Source of the DNA: CAKSFT01 sp045544615
GTDB taxonomy: Bacteria; Bacillota; Clostridia; UBA1381
Length of the DNA stretch: 60,183 nucleotides
NCBI GenBank assembly: GCA_045544615.1
Contig: JAZPZI010000015.1
Coordinates: 1 to 60,183 of the forward strand
Direction of reading: 5' to 3'
Part shown: one piece after another, positions 8,644 through 16,590 of the stretch
How positions within the stretch are numbered: position 1 is the first letter of the stretch
How the letters are laid out: the number at the start of each line of letters is the position of its first letter
Notes under the pieces: model-generated
Told to the model about the DNA's origin: nothing
The model's input: only the letters and a program-made list of their open reading frames with translations
Databases searched by the model: none
Translations under genes and position numbers: made by a program

Positions 8644-9273
8644 ATGGGAATTTTAGAGTTAATACTGGGGTTGTTACTTATCGTTCTTTATTTTGCGCTG
8701 ATGGGGCTTTCGATTGCAAGCTACATTATGCAGTCGCTTGCACTTTATACCATTTCAAAAGAGCAGGGTAACGACAAGGCGTGGCTTGCGTGGTTGCCGA
8801 TTGGCTCGGAATGGGTGATCGGTAAGATTGCAGATGCCATTGACCATGAGGAAGGAAAGAGCAGAAACTGGTCAAAGGTACTGCTGACACTTTCGCTGAT
8901 TATGATTGTGGGCTTCGGAATATTTGTTGCTGTGTATTCGGTACTGTTGGTAAATGTGGTTATGATGTCGCAAGGTTATGCCTCAGCGGTGGCTGAAGAA
9001 AGTATAGTTGCAGGACTTATCGGATTCTTTGTGGTATTCTATATCGCTTTGATTGTAATGGCGCTTGCGGCAAATGCACTTATGATTTGCCAGTATATCG
9101 GATTTTACAGAATCTTTGAAAGATTTGTACCGGGCAAGGCAGTAAAGTATCTTCTGGTATCAATTCTTGTTCCGCTCGGCTTGCAGGTATGCCTTATGAA
9201 ATGCAAGAATGCTTTAATTGCAGAAAAGTCAGCATACATACCACCGGTTGACGGGGTAAACACGGAAATATAA
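8644..9273 (+). CDS. Integral membrane protein of unknown function
   Basis: This protein of 209 residues has four or five hydrophobic segments (about residues 5-30, 77-105, 120-150 and 172-188). A conserved-looking loop DKAWLAWLPIGSEWVIGKIAD follows the first helix. Similar short membrane proteins with an AWLAW(L/I)PI motif occur in Clostridia without assigned function. GGAGG lies 9 nt before the ATG. The gene has its own promoter and shows no functional context. Confidence 0.7.
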   Translation: MGILELILGLLLIVLYFALMGLSIASYIMQSLALYTISKEQGNDKAWLAWLPIGSEWVIGKIADAIDHEEGKSRNWSKVLLTLSLIMIVGFGIFVAVYSVLLVNVVMMSQGYASAVAEESIVAGLIGFFVVFYIALIVMALAANALMICQYIGFYRIFERFVPGKAVKYLLVSILVPLGLQVCLMKCKNALIAEKSAYIPPVDGVNTEI

Positions 9274-9341
9274 AAAAATGTTTAGGGTGTGCTAAAGTCG
9301 GGTATATAGAATACAATAGTATTAAAAAGGGGGTTTGTTTT

Positions 9342-9725
9342 ATGAAAGATCCTAAATCATTACCATTATTGTTGCTCGACAACAGCAGTACCATGACAGT
9401 TCTTAACGAAGGCGACTTCAAGTGCACAAATCTGACATTTGAAGAAGCAAAACACATTCTTGAAATCTATGATGAAGCGGATGTTTTGAGATGCTTTAGC
9501 AATGCCGAAATTGAAACGGTAATCTTTGATTATCTTGGAATTGCAAAACGTGAGTTTACCTATAAGCGCATCCGCAATATGCGCCCCGGACAGGATGCGA
9601 TTGTATTCAAACTCTACATAACTCCGTCCGAAACCCAGCCGGTTATTCAGGCGGATGACGGTGTTGAAGCGAAGAAAATTCAGAATGTGTATGTTTACTG
9701 TCAACACATCACAAGGCTTGCATAA
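9342..9725 (+). CDS. Small cytosolic protein, possibly DUF1874-like
   Basis: This is a 127-residue soluble protein without signal peptide or membrane segment. The middle part has the general layout of the DUF1874/STIV B116-like fold: LTFEEAKHILE, then a helix ending in FDYLGI, then RPGQDAIVFKLYITP. The match is weak and made by eye. AAGGGGG lies upstream of the ATG, with a poor promoter (TACAAT at 9312). A strong terminator follows, so it is probably monocistronic. Confidence 0.6.
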   Translation: MKDPKSLPLLLLDNSSTMTVLNEGDFKCTNLTFEEAKHILEIYDEADVLRCFSNAEIETVIFDYLGIAKREFTYKRIRNMRPGQDAIVFKLYITPSETQPVIQADDGVEAKKIQNVYVYCQHITRLA

Positions 9726-9732
9726 AAATGAA

Positions 9733-9757
9733 AAAGACGGCTATGCCGTCTTTTTTT
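9733..9757 (+). terminator. Rho-independent terminator
   Basis: AAAGACGGC pairs with GCCGTCTTT around TAT and ends in seven T. Confidence 0.9.
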
Positions 9758-9771
9758 CTGATATAATCATA

Positions 9772-9799
9772 TTGACTTTTTCGTGCAGAATGGTAAAAT
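9772..9799 (+). promoter_or_regulatory. Promoter of the GH30 gene
   Basis: TTGACT and TAAAAT are 16 bp apart, 32 nt before the ATG. Confidence 0.6.
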
Positions 9800-9830
9800 A
9801 TGAATATAAACTAACGGAGGAGAAGAACCG

Positions 9831-11210
9831 ATGATTAAAGTTATAAAATCAATACCGAAAGAGAATATATTTTTCAAAGAGGAAAACATAACAAAAGGGA
9901 ATTTCCCTGAAGGCACCGAGGGTGCTATTGTAAACCTCTACGATGATGTGAAATATCAGGAGGTGCTCGGATTCGGCGGTGCGTTTACCGAATCGGCAGC
10001 CTACAACTATTCGCTCATGGATGAGAAAACCAAAAAGGAAGTTATAAAACTCTATTTTGATAAAAAAGAGGGTATCGGCTACAACTTCGGCAGAACCCAT
10101 ATCAATTCCTGCGATTTCTCGCTTGACACATATTCGTATGTTGCCGACGGTGACAAAACGCTCGAAAGCTTTGATATCTCACGGGACAAGAAGTACATAA
10201 TCCCGTTTTTAAAGGATGCACTCGCACACTCGGAGGAGGAAATCGTGCTTTTTGCATCACCATGGAGTCCGCCGGGATATATGAAGGACACAGGCAGTGC
10301 GATAAAGGTAGCCGGCAAGCACTCACATCTTCTGGATGAATACAAGGAAGCCTGGGCGCACTATTATGCGAAGTATGTAAAGGCGTTTGCCGCAGAGGGA
10401 ATAAAAATCTCGGCAATCTCGATTCAGAACGAGCCGATTGCAGGATGTGCCTGGGAGACCTGCTACTATTCGCCCGAGGATGAGCGTGAGCTGATTGAAA
10501 AGTATCTCATAAAGGCTCTCGATGAAGAGGGACTATCCGATTTGAAGATAATTATCTGGGATCATAATAAGGAAAGAATTTATGACCGTGCGAAGAAGGT
10601 GCTCGAAAGTGATGCGGTAAGAGAGCGTGTCTGGGCGGTTGGGCATCACTGGTACACGGGAGACCATTTCGACGGACTAAGACTTGTGCACGAGGTTCTC
10701 GATAAGCCGCTTATCTCGACAGAGTTTTGCGGAACAATTGACTGCGACCGTATTGAGATGGCCGAGCGATACGCAAAGGAAATCACCGGAGACTTTAACA
10801 ACTTCGGGATTGCGGTTTGCGACTGGAATCTGATACTTTCCCAAAACGGCGGTCCGTATCATAACAGAAACGAAAAGACGGTATCTATCCCGGGCGTTGT
10901 CCACGATGATGTTGAGGGCGGATGCCTTGCACCGATTTTATATGATAATGAGAAAAAAGAACTTATTGTGACGCCTGTCTACTATTATATGGGGCATTTT
11001 TCGAAATTTGTAAAGCGTGGTGCAAAACGCCTTGCGGTTTCGAAGTATGATGAGAGATTGTTTGTTACAGCATTTGAGAACCCTGACGGCGAGAAAGTTA
11101 TGATTATAACCAACACCGCCGACATAGAACTCCCTGCTGTAATCAGAAACAATGATGTGTGCACAAATATCCAGATGGCACCACATTCTATTATGACAGT
11201 AATAATGTAA
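9831..11210 (+). CDS. Glycoside hydrolase family 30 enzyme (intracellular)
   Basis: This is a retaining glycosidase of 459 residues related to glucosylceramidase and bacterial beta-glucosidase, beta-fucosidase or endo-beta-1,6-glucanase. The (beta/alpha)8 core is marked by LGFGGAFTES (about 47-55), SPWSPPGYMKD (about 143-153), the acid/base Glu201 in ISIQNEPIAG and the nucleophile Glu298 in ISTEFCG. A C-terminal beta-domain follows. No signal peptide is present, so it should act on imported oligosaccharides. GGAGGAG precedes the ATG. The exact substrate cannot be told from sequence. It stands alone, without transporter or regulator next to it. Confidence 0.88.
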   Translation: MIKVIKSIPKENIFFKEENITKGNFPEGTEGAIVNLYDDVKYQEVLGFGGAFTESAAYNYSLMDEKTKKEVIKLYFDKKEGIGYNFGRTHINSCDFSLDTYSYVADGDKTLESFDISRDKKYIIPFLKDALAHSEEEIVLFASPWSPPGYMKDTGSAIKVAGKHSHLLDEYKEAWAHYYAKYVKAFAAEGIKISAISIQNEPIAGCAWETCYYSPEDERELIEKYLIKALDEEGLSDLKIIIWDHNKERIYDRAKKVLESDAVRERVWAVGHHWYTGDHFDGLRLVHEVLDKPLISTEFCGTIDCDRIEMAERYAKEITGDFNNFGIAVCDWNLILSQNGGPYHNRNEKTVSIPGVVHDDVEGGCLAPILYDNEKKELIVTPVYYYMGHFSKFVKRGAKRLAVSKYDERLFVTAFENPDGEKVMIITNTADIELPAVIRNNDVCTNIQMAPHSIMTVIM

Positions 11211-11216
11211 ATTAAG

Positions 11217-11267
11217 AAGAGGCTGTTTATAAAGTCGACTGACTTTTTAAATGGTCTCTTTTTGGGG
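11217..11267 (+). terminator. Terminator after the GH30 gene
   Basis: A long AT-rich stem pairs GAGGCTGTTTATAAAGTC with GACTTTTTAAATGGTCTC, followed by five T. A similar stem (GAGTGTTT.../...AAGCACTC plus T-run) recurs at 31531-31571. Confidence 0.65.
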
Positions 11268-11295
11268 GATGGCAAGAAAGTTCAATTATTAATTT

Positions 11296-11340
11296 TTTGT
11301 TTTTCTTGCGTTCCGGAGCTTTTTAACATCCCCTTTTGCA
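11296..11340 (+). repeat. Intergenic repeat module (TTTTTCTTGCGTTCCG type)
   Basis: The stretch TTTTTCTTGCGTTCCGGAG followed by CTTTTTAACATCCCC recurs in degenerate form at 51611-51650 and reverse-complemented at 31374-31412. It does not code. Apart from it and the tandem promoters, the 620-nt gap before the SLH gene holds only AT-rich sequence. Confidence 0.55.
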
Positions 11341-11473
11341 TGAGTTTCTTCCTATTATATATAATAGAGAGTGTAATAACCGGCAATTTGGATAAAATTA
11401 GATAAAAAAAGCAAGTTGATTTGGGAATTTTATTTTAAATAGCACAAACAGGCTAAAAAATTGACAAAATCTA

Positions 11474-11502
11474 TTGACACCCAAGGAAAAAAATAGTAAA
11501 AT
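11474..11502 (+). promoter_or_regulatory. Upstream promoter P1 of the SLH protein gene
   Basis: TTGACA and TAAAAT are 17 bp apart. Together with P2 it forms a tandem promoter pair, and a transcript from here would carry a leader of about 325 nt. Confidence 0.65.
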
Positions 11503-11669
11503 ATAATAGATAATGGTTATTTGTCGGAACTTGTTTTCCGGGAAGTAACGGTTTTGTTGCAGAACTGATACGGGAATGTTTATGTGGTTTTACTGTTTTT
11601 CTGTAAAATTACACGAATGTTTTTGTTTTTCTGCAATTTTACAGTTGTATTACAACTGCAAAAATAGCA

Positions 11670-11698
11670 TTGACTATATTAGGAACCCATGATATAAT
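11670..11698 (+). promoter_or_regulatory. Downstream promoter P2 of the SLH protein gene
   Basis: TTGACT and a perfect TATAAT are 17 bp apart, a very strong promoter that gives a leader of about 130 nt. Confidence 0.8.
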
Positions 11699-11704
11699 CA
11701 ATGC

Positions 11705-11833
11705 AGAGTCAGAGGTATAACCAGCCCCTGACGCCAAAAACTATCCGGTAGAGTTAAGAAAGGGCGCTTACCGGGTACCGGTAACAGGACCCTTTCGAAA
11801 CAAAAAATATTTTTAAGGGAGGATTTGAGAATT
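11705..11833 (+). promoter_or_regulatory. Structured 5' leader of the SLH protein mRNA
   Basis: Three hairpins are visible. H1 pairs GTCAG (11708-11712) with CTGAC (11728-11732) and contains an inner GGT-ATA-ACC. H2 pairs AACT (11739-11742) with AGTT (11752-11755). H3 pairs AAAGGG (11759-11764) with CCCTTT (11790-11795), enclosing an inner ACCGG-GTA-CCGGT stem. The ribosome-binding site AAGGGAGG lies outside them. This could stabilise an abundant mRNA. No known riboswitch class was recognised. Confidence 0.55.
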
Positions 11834-14800
11834 ATGAAAAAGAATCTCAAAAAAGTAATTTCCGCTGTTATTGCTTTGGCTCTTTCAGCTAGCACATTTG
11901 CTACAATGTCATTTGCTGATTACTCAGATGTTCCAAGCACAGCATCTTATGCTGAAGGCGTAAGCGTTCTCTCAGCATTAGGAATTATTGAAGGTAACCC
12001 AGACGGTACTTTCAAGCCTGAAAACACAATCAAAAGATCAGAAGCTGCTAAGATCGTAGTTGGTATGGTTAACGCTATGGCTTCAGCTGAAAAGAAGGCT
12101 GGTAAGACAGACTTCACTGACGTAGCAGAAAACCACTGGGCATCAGGTTACATAAACTATGGTGCTGACAAGAAGTGGATCAACGGTAAGACAACAACAA
12201 CATTTGATCCAGACGGCCTTGTAAAGGGCGAAGAAATGATCAAGATGGTAGTTGCTAACCTTGGTTACACAGAAGACTACGTAAAAGACTTGGGCGGATA
12301 TCCTAAGGGTTATACAGATATCGCTGAGCTCGAAGAAATCGTAGACGCTGGTGACATCGACTACAAGGCTCCTATCACAAGAGGCGAAGTTGCTGAGTTG
12401 GTTTACAAGGCAATGAAGACTCCTTTGATGAAGTCAAAGGGTAGCGAATACTCACCTGTACTTGGTAAGTGGGTTCCAAAGCTCGAAAAGCAGGATGCTG
12501 ACGAATCAACATACTTCAAGACATTGTTGACAGAAGAATTTGAAGCTTACCTTGTTGAAGGTTCTGTAACAGGTTCAGCTAAGACTGGCGCTGCTGGTTT
12601 GGAAGCTGACGAAGTTAACTTCAAGGTTCAGAAGACAGAAAAGTACGACAGCGAAATCGTTGTTAAGGATGCTACTTTGACCAAGGTTAAGGTTGGCGAT
12701 ACAGACGCTGCTGCTTACATCAACACATATGCAGTTGCTCTTATCACAATGGACGAAGATGGTGCTAACAAGACAATCTTAACATTCACACCATCAGCTA
12801 AGAACAACACTGTAGAACTCGATGCTACATTGTATGATGAAGATTATGATGTAACAACACTTTACAGCGCTGAAACAACATTGGTTACTAACCCAACACT
12901 CAGATACTTCGCATCAGAAGATGCTGCTAAGTCATCTAAGTATGAATTGGATCCTAAGTTCCAGCTTTATGTAAACGGCGTTAAGGTTGACGCTAACAAG
13001 ACAAACGTTGACAAGTACATCGTTAAGAACCCTGTAGGTTCAGTTGAATTGGTTGACGTTTATGCTGCTGGTTCAGTTGCTGACGGTCTTTATGACTATG
13101 TATACGTTGATTACTTCGCAACAGCTATGGTAAACGGCGTATCAGGCGACAGAATTGTATTCAAGAGCCACGCTGATTTCGTATCAGCTATCGAACTCGA
13201 TACAGAAAAGAACGAAGATTTGGTATACGGCATCTACTTGAACGGCGAAGAAATCTCAATCAGCGAACTTAAGAAGAACGACGTTCTTTCAATCGCTTGG
13301 GATGTAACAGCTAAGTCAGCAGATGAATCAGACTTCTATGATATCTATGTTGCAAGAGATACAGCTGAAGGTAAGTTGACATCAATCCTTTCAGACGAAA
13401 AGACTATCGTTCTCGGTGGTCAGGAATACTCATTTGTTTATAAGACAGGTGAAACATTCACATCAAAGACTAACGCTATGACAAGAGGTAGCGAATATGT
13501 TCTTAACCTTGACGTATTCGGCAGAATCTATGGTGTTACAAAGACTGCTTCTAACGTTAAGTACGCTATCATCTACAAGTACTTCGATGATGGAATGTCA
13601 GACTACAAGAAGGCATCACTCTTCCTCGCAGACGGTACAACTGAATCATATGAAGTTGACTTGGCAAAGGTAAGTGCATTTGATTTGTTAACAGCTGCAG
13701 AACAGAAGAAGATCAAGGATGCTAACAAGGATGCAACTGAAGAAAAACTTGAAGAAGAGGCTATAAAAGCTTTAGGTACAAAGCATACCATAAGTGTTGC
13801 GGATGCTGACGGTAAGGCAAAAGCTAAGGCAGCAGAAATTGATGCTATCATTGAAAAGGGTGGCTTGACAGGCAGAGTTGTTCAGTATACAATTAAAGAC
13901 GATGTAATCGTTTCATTGGAATTGTTGGCTGCTAATGGTGGTACATCATCAGAATTCAAGGCTTCTACAGGTAGAGTAAGCGGTATCAGAATTGATGAAG
14001 CTTCAGTTATCGTTGATGCAGTTAAGTACATGAAGTCACTTAAGACAAACGACCTCGCACTTGGTTCATATGATGCATTTGTTGACGGTTCAAACTACAC
14101 AGTATACGCTTACGGCGAAGCTGTATCAGGCGTATATCCATTCGCAGTTCTTACAGCTGGTAAGAGCGAATATACAGAAGACGCTATGTTTGCTGTAGTA
14201 ACAAAGACACCTTATGAAACAGCTAACGAAGAAGGCGACGAAGGCTACGGCGTAGCTGCTCTCATCAACGGTGAAGAAGTTGAATTGTTCGTTGAAAACG
14301 GCACAACAATCAACGGTGGTAAGTTTGATGCTACAAACAAGCTTGCAATCGGTGATGTATTCTTCTACTTGACAGATGCTTCGGGTGTTGTAGAAGAAAT
14401 CAAGACAGTATACTCAATCGCTAATGCTGACTTTGCTAAGGCAGTTCCTGCAATCTTTGCAGAAATCCAGAAGCCTACAGGTTACTTGACATATGTAACA
14501 TTGCCAGTAGCTGGTGAGGATTGGGTAAAGGGTTGGAACCCAGTAGCAGCAGATGCTATCTCACTCGTATTCGGACCTATCGTTCCTACAGAAGTTGAAG
14601 GCTCATTCACACTTGCTCAGGTATTGTCAGATAAGACAAACTTGACAGAAGAAGTTGCAGCTGATGACAACGGTAAGAACAACGAAGGTTATGTAATCGA
14701 CGTTGCTTACAACGACGATACAAGAGTAGTAGTTTATGACTACACAGAAAGCAAGACAACTAACAGAGTTAAGCTCGGAACAACTGGCGACATCATGGCT

Positions 14801-14959
14801 TCAGAAGTTCAGGCTTACATCGATGACAACGGCGAAATCCTTACATGGACAGAAGCTATCAAGGTTGTTGATGGTGAAGTTGCTTCAAAGATCAACTTTG
14901 CATTCGCTAAGGTTGTTGACGGCGTAGCTACAGACGTATACGTAATCTTGGGTGAATAA
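11834..14959 (+). CDS. Large secreted SLH-domain surface (S-layer-type) protein
   Basis: This exported protein of 1041 residues has a Sec signal peptide (MKKNLKKVISAVIALALSAS..., cleavage probably after SFA). Three S-layer homology repeats follow (about residues 28-75, 85-132 and 150-198, with GIIEGNPDGTFKPENTIKRSEAA, INGKTTTTFDPDGLVKGEE and ITRGEVAELVYKAM). SLH repeats bind secondary cell-wall polymers and anchor the protein. The remaining ~840 residues are acidic, Ala/Val/Thr-rich and beta-like without a recognised domain. ATG at 11834 fits AAGGGAGG better than the in-frame TTG at 11825. Tandem promoters, a structured leader and restricted codon use (GCT, ACA, AAG, AAC, GAA) show very high expression. 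It is a good candidate for the S-layer subunit. Confidence 0.9.
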   Translation: MKKNLKKVISAVIALALSASTFATMSFADYSDVPSTASYAEGVSVLSALGIIEGNPDGTFKPENTIKRSEAAKIVVGMVNAMASAEKKAGKTDFTDVAENHWASGYINYGADKKWINGKTTTTFDPDGLVKGEEMIKMVVANLGYTEDYVKDLGGYPKGYTDIAELEEIVDAGDIDYKAPITRGEVAELVYKAMKTPLMKSKGSEYSPVLGKWVPKLEKQDADESTYFKTLLTEEFEAYLVEGSVTGSAKTGAAGLEADEVNFKVQKTEKYDSEIVVKDATLTKVKVGDTDAAAYINTYAVALITMDEDGANKTILTFTPSAKNNTVELDATLYDEDYDVTTLYSAETTLVTNPTLRYFASEDAAKSSKYELDPKFQLYVNGVKVDANKTNVDKYIVKNPVGSVELVDVYAAGSVADGLYDYVYVDYFATAMVNGVSGDRIVFKSHADFVSAIELDTEKNEDLVYGIYLNGEEISISELKKNDVLSIAWDVTAKSADESDFYDIYVARDTAEGKLTSILSDEKTIVLGGQEYSFVYKTGETFTSKTNAMTRGSEYVLNLDVFGRIYGVTKTASNVKYAIIYKYFDDGMSDYKKASLFLADGTTESYEVDLAKVSAFDLLTAAEQKKIKDANKDATEEKLEEEAIKALGTKHTISVADADGKAKAKAAEIDAIIEKGGLTGRVVQYTIKDDVIVSLELLAANGGTSSEFKASTGRVSGIRIDEASVIVDAVKYMKSLKTNDLALGSYDAFVDGSNYTVYAYGEAVSGVYPFAVLTAGKSEYTEDAMFAVVTKTPYETANEEGDEGYGVAALINGEEVELFVENGTTINGGKFDATNKLAIGDVFFYLTDASGVVEEIKTVYSIANADFAKAVPAIFAEIQKPTGYLTYVTLPVAGEDWVKGWNPVAADAISLVFGPIVPTEVEGSFTLAQVLSDKTNLTEEVAADDNGKNNEGYVIDVAYNDDTRVVVYDYTESKTTNRVKLGTTGDIMASEVQAYIDDNGEILTWTEAIKVVDGEVASKINFAFAKVVDGVATDVYVILGE

Positions 14960-14980
14960 TTCACGATAACTATACAACTT

Positions 14981-15012
14981 AAAAAGGACTAACTTCGGTT
15001 AGTCCTTTTTTT
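14981..15012 (+). terminator. Terminator of the SLH protein gene
   Basis: AAGGACTAAC-TTCG-GTTAGTCCTT followed by T7. It is a strong UUCG-capped terminator. Confidence 0.92.
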
Positions 15013-15034
15013 ATTGTCGTTTGGGTTTTTCCTA

Positions 15035-15063
15035 TTGATTTCGCATTTGATTTATTGTATAAT
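15035..15063 (+). promoter_or_regulatory. Promoter of thyA-folA
   Basis: TTGATT and TATAAT are 17 bp apart, 47 nt before the thyA start. Confidence 0.65.
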
Positions 15064-15110
15064 AAATGTATAGGGTTTCCTATAATTTGAAAGTTTTTGG
15101 AGAGATTAAA

Positions 15111-15941
15111 ATGAGCCTTGCGGATAAGATTTTTATTGATAACTGTAACGATATCCTGAATAACGGATATCTTGATTCGGACCTTGAAGTTCGACCGAAG
15201 TGGGAGGATGGAACTCCGGCACATACAATAAAAAAGTTCGGCATAGTAAATCGCTATGACCTCTCAAAAGAGTTCCCGATTCTGACTTTGAGAAGAACAT
15301 ACCTAAAGAGTGCTATTGACGAACTTTTGTGGATCTGGCAGAAAAAGTCGAATAACATTGGCGACCTTGCAAGTCATATCTGGGACCAATGGGCGGATGA
15401 AAATGGCAGCATCGGCAAGGCATACGGTTATCAGCTCGGCATTAAGCACCACTATAGCGAGGGTGAATTTGACCAGGTCGACAGAGTTCTATATGACCTA
15501 AAGCATAATCCGCAGAGTAGACGAATTATAACTAATATCTATAACCACGCTGATTTATCCGAGATGGGGCTTTATCCTTGTGCGTACAGTATGACATTTA
15601 ATGTGTCGGGAAATGTTTTGAATGGTATTTTAAATCAGCGGTCGCAGGATATGCTCGCCGCTAACAACTGGAATGTTTGCCAATATGCGATTTTGATGCA
15701 TATTTTTGCTGATGTAAGCGGACTCAAAGTCGGCGAGCTTGTGCACGTTATTGCTGATGCACATATCTATGACCGACACATCCCGATTATAAAGGATATT
15801 ATCTCGAAGACGCCTTATGATGCGCCAAAGCTTATAAAGACCGAGCCATTGACAGATTTTTATAAGATTACACCTGATATGTTCAAACTCGAGGACTATA
15901 AGTTCAACGAGTTTACAACAAAGATTCCGATTGCCATTTAA
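15111..15941 (+). CDS. thyA: Thymidylate synthase
   Basis: This cytosolic enzyme makes dTMP from dUMP with methylene-tetrahydrofolate, releasing dihydrofolate. The protein has 276 residues. Core motifs are LYPCAY, with the catalytic cysteine, followed by LNQRSQDMLAANNWNVCQYAIL, which holds the phosphate-binding Arg and the dUMP-binding Asn, and HVIADAHIYDRHI near the C-terminus. The chosen ATG has GGAGAG 7 nt upstream; an in-frame ATG 45 nt earlier has no site. folA follows by 13 nt, and it regenerates the tetrahydrofolate consumed here. Confidence 0.95.
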   Translation: MSLADKIFIDNCNDILNNGYLDSDLEVRPKWEDGTPAHTIKKFGIVNRYDLSKEFPILTLRRTYLKSAIDELLWIWQKKSNNIGDLASHIWDQWADENGSIGKAYGYQLGIKHHYSEGEFDQVDRVLYDLKHNPQSRRIITNIYNHADLSEMGLYPCAYSMTFNVSGNVLNGILNQRSQDMLAANNWNVCQYAILMHIFADVSGLKVGELVHVIADAHIYDRHIPIIKDIISKTPYDAPKLIKTEPLTDFYKITPDMFKLEDYKFNEFTTKIPIAI

Positions 15942-15954
15942 CAAGGAGAAACTG

Positions 15955-16458
15955 ATGAATATTATAGTTGCAGTAAGTAAAAACTGGGGAATAGGAAAGG
16001 ATAACGGACTTTTGTTCAACATCCCTACCGACATGAAATTCTTCCGTGAAACCACGATGGGAAAGGTTGTTGTAATGGGCAGAAAGACATTAGAGTCTTT
16101 TCCTAACCAGAAGCCTTTGCCAAAGCGTACCAATATAGTTTTAAGCAGAAACCCCGACTATGCACCCGAGGGTGTGACGGTATGTCATAAGCCAAGCGAG
16201 GTATTGGCAGAGGTTAAAAAGTATGACACCGACGATGTATTCATTATTGGCGGTGCCGAGATTTACAGAATGATGATTCCTTTTTGCAAAAGAGCATATA
16301 TAACAATGGTTGATTCAGATGCAGAGGCCGACAGCTTCATACCGGACTTTACAACCCTGATTGGCTGGGAGCTTGTTGATGCAACAGACGTCATTGAGGA
16401 GAATGGTCACAGATTTTGTTTCACCATATTCGAAAACTCAAATGTAATAAATAATTGA
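15955..16458 (+). CDS. folA: Dihydrofolate reductase
   Basis: This cytosolic NADPH-dependent enzyme of 167 residues reduces dihydrofolate to tetrahydrofolate. Motifs are IIVAVSKNWGIGKDNGLLFNIPTDM, with Asp at the substrate carboxylate position of the family, then VVMGRKTLESF, the NADPH-binding VMGRKT loop, and DVFIIGGAEIYRMM. AAGGAG 7 nt before the ATG decides the start; the open frame extends upstream into thyA without a site. The TGA stop lies inside the -35 box of the next gene's promoter. Confidence 0.95.
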   Translation: MNIIVAVSKNWGIGKDNGLLFNIPTDMKFFRETTMGKVVVMGRKTLESFPNQKPLPKRTNIVLSRNPDYAPEGVTVCHKPSEVLAEVKKYDTDDVFIIGGAEIYRMMIPFCKRAYITMVDSDAEADSFIPDFTTLIGWELVDATDVIEENGHRFCFTIFENSNVINN

Positions 16459-16483
16459 CAAATCGGGAATTTTTGCATATAAT
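16455..16483 (+). promoter_or_regulatory. Consensus promoter of the CDF transporter gene
   Basis: TTGACA and TATAAT are 17 bp apart, both perfect. The folA stop codon TGA is part of the TTGACA box. Confidence 0.85.
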
Positions 16484-16538
16484 AATATAAAACAGACATA
16501 AATTTGTCGGGCGAGTTTTCGCAGCAGAGTCTTAATGA

Positions 16539-16567
16539 GCATCTGTGGGTTTTCCACAGATGCTTTT
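16539..16567 (+). terminator. Hairpin with T-run in the leader of the CDF gene
   Basis: GCATCTGTGG pairs with CCACAGATGC around GTTTT and is followed by TTTT. It lies between the consensus promoter and the CDF start, so it would act as an attenuator or end a short leader RNA. A smaller GCGA-GTTTT-CGC hairpin precedes it. No known metal riboswitch consensus was recognised. Confidence 0.6.
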
Positions 16568-16590
16568 AGTATATAGAAAGGTTGGATTTT

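Noticed and set aside
11705..11833. c-di-GMP, c-di-AMP or other known riboswitch in the SLH leader
   Set aside because: GACGCCAAA looked like the c-di-GMP-I core, but the GCAAACC strand, the tetraloop receptor and the 3' stem are missing, and c-di-AMP landmarks are absent.
13603..13851. 82-codon minus-strand frame inside the SLH gene
   Set aside because: Ala/Ser-rich composition simply mirrors the biased sense codons of the SLH protein.
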